NCBI GenBank assembly: GCA_947244675.1
Contig: CAMXLV010000004.1
Location: forward strand, 1-38,241
Origin: an uncultured Clostridium sp.
Lineage (GTDB): Bacteria > Bacillota_A > Clostridia > TANB77 > CAG-508
Length of the DNA stretch: 38,241 nt
Reading direction: 5' to 3'
In this document: piece after piece, positions 36,933-38,241 of the stretch
How the letters are laid out: each line of letters starts with the position of its first letter
How positions within the stretch are numbered: position 1 is the first letter of the stretch
Translations under genes and position numbers: made by a program
Notes under the pieces: generated by a model
The model's input: only the letters and a program-made list of their open reading frames with translations
Databases searched by the model: none
Told to the model about the DNA's origin: nothing

Positions 36933-37683
36933 TATTGGATTTGCAGGTCCAGAAGCATCTATTTATGTCTATAAAGAAGGGAAAGAAGACTTCTGCCAAG
37001 TATTTTGTCAAATGACTAAAAAAGATGGATCCTTTTTAGTAGGAAGAGAGGACGAAGAAAATTTTAATTGGCAAAATCTAAAAGGAAAAACAGTTATTCC
37101 AGGAAGAAAAGGCGGTGTGCCATATATGACATTAGAATATGTATTAAAGAAAAATGGAATCAATCCACAAAAAGATGTAGTTTTAGATGACAGTATTAAA
37201 TTTGACTTAATGGCAGGTGCTTTTGCCAGTGGAAATGCAGACTATGTTACATTATTTGAACCAACAGCATCTATGACACAAAAAGAGCAAAAAGGTTATG
37301 TAGTAGCATCAGTAGGAGAAGCAGCAGGTGAAATTCCTTATACGGCATATTTTGCTAAAAAAAGTTATATAAAAGATCAAGAAAAAATCATTCAAAAATT
37401 TACAAAATCTATTTATCAAGCACAACAATGGGTAAAAAATCATAGTAGTCAAGAAATAGCAAAAGCCATCCAAGAATTTTTCCCAGATACCACATTAGAA
37501 ATGTTAGAAGAAGCCATTAAAAGTTATCAAAAAATAGAGGCATGGAATGAAAATCCTATTTTAAAAGAAGAAGCTTTTAAACGTTTAGAAGAGGTTATGA
37601 TAATGGCAGGAGAACTAAAAGAAGAAGTTCCATATCAAGAGATTGTAAACAATCAATATGCTAAAGAAATCATAGAAGAATGA
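36889..37683 (+). pseudogene. NMT1/SsuA-like substrate-binding protein, 3' part
   Basis: The remaining 264 residues of the binding protein. The frame GADAVMTAVLANQCDIGFAGPEASIYV opens at the attachment site; it then contains LKGKTVIPGRKGGVPYMTLE and a normal C-terminal lobe ending EIIEE. It has no start codon or SD of its own at the boundary, so it is probably silent while element 2 is present; the first ATG inside (36905, VMTAV) lacks an SD. Joining to 32306-32524 restores 337 aa. The absence of stops or indels suggests the split is recent or reversible. Confidence 0.88.
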
Positions 37684-37720
37684 AGAAGTTAAAAAATTTT
37701 CAAAGAAAAGAATTTGGTAG

Positions 37721-37790
37721 AAGAACAAAGACGGAGTATGTAGAGTAATTTAAACGGTTAAAAATTTTCAAACATACTTCTTTTGTTCTT
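37721..37790 (+). terminator. Large imperfect hairpin downstream of the binding-protein gene
   Basis: AAGAACAAA and AGTATG on the left pair with CATACT and TTTGTTCTT on the right, with an internal loop and a terminal loop of about 32 nt. No clear T-run follows, so terminator function is uncertain. TTAAAAATTTTCAAA-like sequence occurs twice, before and inside it. Confidence 0.4.
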
Positions 37791-37832
37791 ATGAAAAACA
37801 ATAAAATTTTACATATAAATTCCAAAAAGATA

Positions 37833-37861
37833 TTGACAAATGGAACTGATAGTGTTATATT
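37833..37861 (+). promoter_or_regulatory. Strong promoter of the XRE regulator
   Basis: Consensus TTGACA, a 17-bp spacer and TATATT, 23 bp upstream of ATG 37885. Confidence 0.75.
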
Positions 37862-37884
37862 TACTCTGAAAGGGAAGTGATACT

Positions 37885-38217
37885 ATGGAAATTGATTATA
37901 AGTTAATAGGACAAAGGATAAGAGAAGCTAGGAAAGAAAAAGGAATGTCACAAGAACAATTATCAGAAGAATTAGATGTAACAACAGTATACATTAGCAG
38001 AGTAGAAAGAGGTTCTTCACAAGTGAATTTAAAGAGATTAGCACAAATAAGTAGGGTATTAGAAAAAAGTATGGAATATTTTATTGGAGGAACAACTCCC
38101 ACTTCCAAAAACTATTTAGACAAGGAATTATATGAATCATTATTAAATTGTACACCAGCAAAACAAAGGCTTATTTATAGCATAGCCCAAATTGTATCAA
38201 GTGCAAAGTTTGTGTAA
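37885..38217 (+). CDS. XRE-family transcriptional regulator
   Basis: A 110-aa protein with an HTH_3 Cro/cI-type DNA-binding domain at about residues 7-62 (IGQRIREARKEKGMSQEQLS ... TVYISRVERGSSQVNLKRLAQI) and a short C-terminal region that may mediate dimerisation. It has its own strong promoter and AAAGGGA ribosome binding site. Target unknown; it stands downstream of the importer operon. Confidence 0.85.
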   Translation: MEIDYKLIGQRIREARKEKGMSQEQLSEELDVTTVYISRVERGSSQVNLKRLAQISRVLEKSMEYFIGGTTPTSKNYLDKELYESLLNCTPAKQRLIYSIAQIVSSAKFV

Positions 38218-38241
38218 AAATTCAAAGAAGAGGATATAAAT

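Overview
This is an AT-rich Bacillota (Clostridia-like) chromosome segment, probably from an uncultured gut-type lineage. That rests on its low G+C, strong AGGAGG-type ribosome binding sites, AGA-dominated arginine usage and gene content; the genus cannot be fixed by eye. The housekeeping part (1-13.4 kb) holds, on the minus strand, a HExxH metallopeptidase-like gene and leuS. On the plus strand are two paralogous HD-domain hydrolases, a type IA topoisomerase (topB-like), mfd, a TrmH-family rRNA methyltransferase, trmL and an Rpn/YhgA-like nuclease-family gene. From 13.4 to 37.7 kb lies one ABC importer operon (ATPase, permease, NMT1/SsuA-like binding protein), and two of its three genes are interrupted by serine-recombinase elements. 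An XRE regulator ends the window.

The main observation is a recurrent, codon-aligned +1 frameshift. Eleven times, in nine coding segments on both strands, conserved proteins are split at an in-frame CGG followed by A or T. In every case the correct protein resumes if the C is skipped and the next triplet, GGA (9 cases) or GGT (2 cases), is read as glycine. Reading through by eye, I found no other in-frame CGG in any recognisable gene of the window, including about 5,000 codons of the giant surface protein, leuS and topB. The one exception is a small ORF inside mobile element 2. The same string CGGA occurs normally in another phase (NNC GGA). This suggests that CGG is an unassigned or very poorly decoded codon used as a programmed +1 frameshift (or quadruplet) signal. 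Affected genes are mfd (three sites), an rlmB-like gene, trmL, the ABC ATPase, the ABC permease (one site in each half), an HD hydrolase, the metallopeptidase-like gene and a serine recombinase.

Element 1 (about 14,634-31,869) sits in the permease gene and carries a giant membrane-anchored surface protein (about 5,021 aa if a single-T frameshift is ignored) plus a serine recombinase. Element 2 (32,525-36,896, bounded by the 8-bp repeat GGAGCAGA) sits in the binding-protein gene and carries small ORFs, an AAA/DUF4143 ATPase and a second serine recombinase. Joining the sequence across each element restores a permease of about 269 aa and a binding protein of about 337 aa, so the importer is off while the elements are integrated and could be restored by excision. 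In the excised circle of element 2 the recombinase ORF would continue in frame across the junction and gain a 74-residue C-terminal tail, so its C-terminus depends on the recombination state.
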